Source: Bacillota bacterium (GTDB lineage: Bacteria > Bacillota > Clostridia > Lachnospirales > WQUN01). Taken from it: DNA of 7,417 nucleotides. Shown here one piece after another: positions 6,061 to 7,417 of this stretch. Numbering within the stretch: position 1 is the first letter of the stretch; each line of letters starts with the position of its first letter. The stretch covers positions 1-7,417 of the forward strand of contig WQUN01000029.1 in the NCBI GenBank assembly GCA_009782085.1, read 5' to 3'. Below the pieces are notes generated by a model. The model was not told the DNA's origin. It saw nothing but the letters and a program-made list of their open reading frames with translations, and made no database searches. Position numbers and translations under genes: made by a program.

Positions 6061-7188
6061 ATGACCCACCGCGAACGCTTCCGCGCCGCCGTAACCCACG
6101 GCCGCCCCGACAGGGCGGTCTTCGACCTGTGCGGCTCACCGCAGACCGACGTGGACGACCAAACCGTGAAGGACGAGCTGGCCGCCCTGTTGGGGATAAC
6201 GGGGGAAAAGCGGGGCGATTACAACCTGGACGAGCGGATCCTGATCGCGTTGGACATAGACACGCGGCGCGTGGGGGGGATGCCGACCCCGCGGACGGCT
6301 TTTTGCCGCGAGGAGGCCGGCGTTTGCTACGACAGCTTCGGCATAGGCTACCGCCGTATAAACGGGCACGGCGAGATTTGCCATAACCCGTTAAAGGGCC
6401 GGACATTGGCCCAGGTCGAGGATTACCCGCTTCCGGACCCGTCCCGCGCGGACGCCTCTTTGATTGAGAAATGGGCGGAAAAGGGCGAATTCCTTCACAC
6501 GCAAACCGATTACGCCGTCGTCGCCGAGCATCCCGTTTTCGGCGTTTTCGAGCTGGGCTGCTGGATGTTCGGGTTTGACGACTTCCTCTTCCGCTTCGCG
6601 GCGGAGCCGGAGGTCGTCCACGCCTTTTTCAGCCGCGTCCTGGACTATCAGAAGCAAGTCATAGCCGCCTATTACGGCGCGCTTGGGCCGTATATCGACT
6701 GCACCACGTCGGGGGACGACTTCGGCACGCAGAAAGCGCCCTTTATGTCCGCCGGCATGTTCGACGAGATGATCGCCCCCTATTTCGCGGAGCGCGTCCG
6801 ATATACCAAACGGTTCACCAAAGCCTTTTTCAAGCACCACACCTGCGGCTCCGTGTTCGGCCTGCTGCCCTCGCTTATCGCCTGCGGCGTCGAGATACTG
6901 AACCCGATCCAGCCCGGCGCGGCCATGATGGAGCCCGAACGGCTCAAAGAGAATTTCGGGGACAAACTGGCCTTCTGGGGCGGCGTGGACACGCAGCGGC
7001 TGTTGCCTGCGGGCTCCGCCGGCGAGATCAAAACGGAAGTGAAGCGGATCCTGTCCGTATTGGACAAAGACGGAGGCTACATCCTCTCCCCGGCGCACAC
7101 GATCCAGCGGGACGTGCCCGCCGGGAACCTGCTGGCGGTTTACGAAGGAGGGAGGGAGTATTACGGCAATTTAACTGAGGAACGCTAA
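6061..7188 (+). CDS. URO-D superfamily protein, MtaA/CmuA-like methyltransferase candidate
   Basis: A 375-residue protein with an AAGGAGGA ribosome site (6045-6052) 8 bases before ATG. It starts MTHRERFRAAVTHGRPDRAVFD, the usual opening of the uroporphyrinogen decarboxylase superfamily branch related to corrinoid methyltransferases. The HemE signature RQAGRY is absent (DLCGSPQTD stands there), so heme synthesis is unlikely. H260-T-C262 in KHHTCGSV matches the HxC zinc motif of MtaA/MtbA-type enzymes. The third zinc Cys of those enzymes, which lies ten residues before a conserved Asn, is replaced by H346 in SPAHTIQRDVPAGN. It is probably co-transcribed with the LeuB-like gene (31-bp gap, shared promoter). 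No corrinoid protein is encoded in the window, so methyl donor and acceptor are unknown. Its last codons and stop lie in a perfect inverted repeat. Confidence 0.88.
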   Translation: MTHRERFRAAVTHGRPDRAVFDLCGSPQTDVDDQTVKDELAALLGITGEKRGDYNLDERILIALDIDTRRVGGMPTPRTAFCREEAGVCYDSFGIGYRRINGHGEICHNPLKGRTLAQVEDYPLPDPSRADASLIEKWAEKGEFLHTQTDYAVVAEHPVFGVFELGCWMFGFDDFLFRFAAEPEVVHAFFSRVLDYQKQVIAAYYGALGPYIDCTTSGDDFGTQKAPFMSAGMFDEMIAPYFAERVRYTKRFTKAFFKHHTCGSVFGLLPSLIACGVEILNPIQPGAAMMEPERLKENFGDKLAFWGGVDTQRLLPAGSAGEIKTEVKRILSVLDKDGGYILSPAHTIQRDVPAGNLLAVYEGGREYYGNLTEER

Positions 7189-7204
7189 ATTGCCGTAATA
7201 CTCC
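7155..7204. repeat. Perfect 19-bp inverted repeat spanning the stop codon
   Basis: Arms 7155-7173 and 7186-7204 are exact reverse complements (GGAGTATTACGGCAATTTA in the left arm) around a 12-base loop. The left arm encodes the C-terminal EYYGNL; the stop codon TAA is the first three bases of the right arm. No T-run follows; the heptamer array starts at the next base. A competing 7-bp pairing is possible between 7171-7177 and 7204-7210. Confidence 0.95.
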
Positions 7205-7267
7205 AGTTAACAGATAACAAGTAACAGGTAACAGATAAAAGATAAAAGATAAAAGATAAAAGATAAA
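7205..7267 (+). repeat. Heptamer tandem array, 9 units
   Basis: Nine contiguous 7-base units: AGTTAAC, AGATAAC, AAGTAAC, AGGTAAC, then five exact copies of AGATAAA. The unit and its orientation relative to the upstream gene match the array at 4405-4446. It directly abuts the inverted repeat on its left and ends four bases before the terminator stem on its right. Confidence 0.95.
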
Positions 7268-7271
7268 CAAA

Positions 7272-7299
7272 AAAGGTCCGGAATCCGCCCCGGACCTTT
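7272..7299. terminator. Bidirectional intrinsic terminator
   Basis: AAAGGTCCGG (7272-7281) pairs perfectly with CCGGACCTTT (7290-7299) around an 8-base loop. On the plus strand the stem is followed by TTTCTTTG-like sequence; on the minus strand by a six-T run. It would end the LeuB-like/URO-D transcript and the converging minus-strand gene. Confidence 0.9.
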
Positions 7300-7353
7300 C
7301 TTTGCTTCTGTCGACGACTGCCAGCGCCTTCTCTTCCGCCCGACCTTTATGTA

Positions 7354-7417
7354 CTAGAGCAACCCCATGCTTATCAACAGCGCCCTGTCCACCTTTTTCA
7401 TGACGTAATCGTCCAGG
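7354..7417 (-). CDS. C-terminal end of an unknown gene (partial)
   Basis: On the minus strand a frame entering from the right edge reads LDDYVMKKVDRALLISMGLL and stops at TAG 7356-7354. Its amphipathic, charged composition looks like a real C-terminus. The stop is about 54 bases before a terminator whose stronger T-run points in this direction. Only 20 residues are visible and I do not recognise the family. The competing minus frame stays open through the terminator and heptamers and is less credible. Confidence 0.45.
   Translation of the reverse strand, partial: LDDYVMKKVDRALLISMGLL

Noticed and set aside
6061..7188. Identification as true uroporphyrinogen decarboxylase (HemE)
   Set aside because: The HemE substrate-binding RQAGRY region is missing, while an HxC zinc motif typical of the methyltransferase branch is present.
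7028..7270. Minus-strand open frame rich in FYLLSFIFYLL, looking like a membrane peptide
   Set aside because: The hydrophobic part is just the reverse translation of the AGATAAA heptamer array.

Overview
This is a GC-rich bacterial window with four substantial protein genes, one short gene end at the right edge, and two intergenic zones crowded with repeats and mobile-element debris. Gene content (a signal-less beta-helix carbohydrate enzyme, a PreP-type M16 peptidase, a LeuB-like dehydrogenase, a corrinoid-methyltransferase-like URO-D protein and an IS110 relic) and the strong GGAGG ribosome sites fit an anaerobic Firmicute of the Clostridia type. This placement is an inference; nothing here fixes the taxon.

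Layout. Positions 1-988 (minus) hold the N-terminal 329 codons of a right-handed beta-helix protein that runs off the left edge. Positions 989-1447 are intergenic between divergent genes: the start of an IS110-type transposase cut off after about 20 codons, then a roughly 100-bp foldback element. Positions 1448-4405 (plus) encode a complete 985-residue M16C zinc peptidase with a TTG start, an export-type N-terminus and an intact HxxEH site. Positions 4406-4946 are a repeat-filled gap: a heptamer array, three 27-bp hairpin units, and a 113-bp tandem duplication containing a GTCATTCTGAGCG-type palindrome. A consensus sigma-70 promoter follows and drives two co-directional genes: a 3-isopropylmalate dehydrogenase-family protein (4947-6029) and a URO-D/MtaA-like protein (6061-7188). 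The latter ends inside a perfect 19-bp inverted repeat, followed by a second heptamer array and a bidirectional terminator. A minus-strand gene end (stop at 7354-7356) converges on that terminator.

How the genes relate. Only the LeuB-like and URO-D-like genes form a convincing transcription unit (one promoter, 31-bp gap, one terminator). No leuA/C/D, corrinoid protein or methyltransferase partner is visible, so the pathway is unknown. The dehydrogenase departs from the LeuB consensus at the GDGIGPE loop, at the Asp that normally selects NAD, and before the catalytic Lys. The URO-D protein has His where MtaA-type enzymes have the third zinc Cys. No clearly new multi-gene system is present; the most unusual signals are these paired active-site departures and the layered repeats at gene ends.
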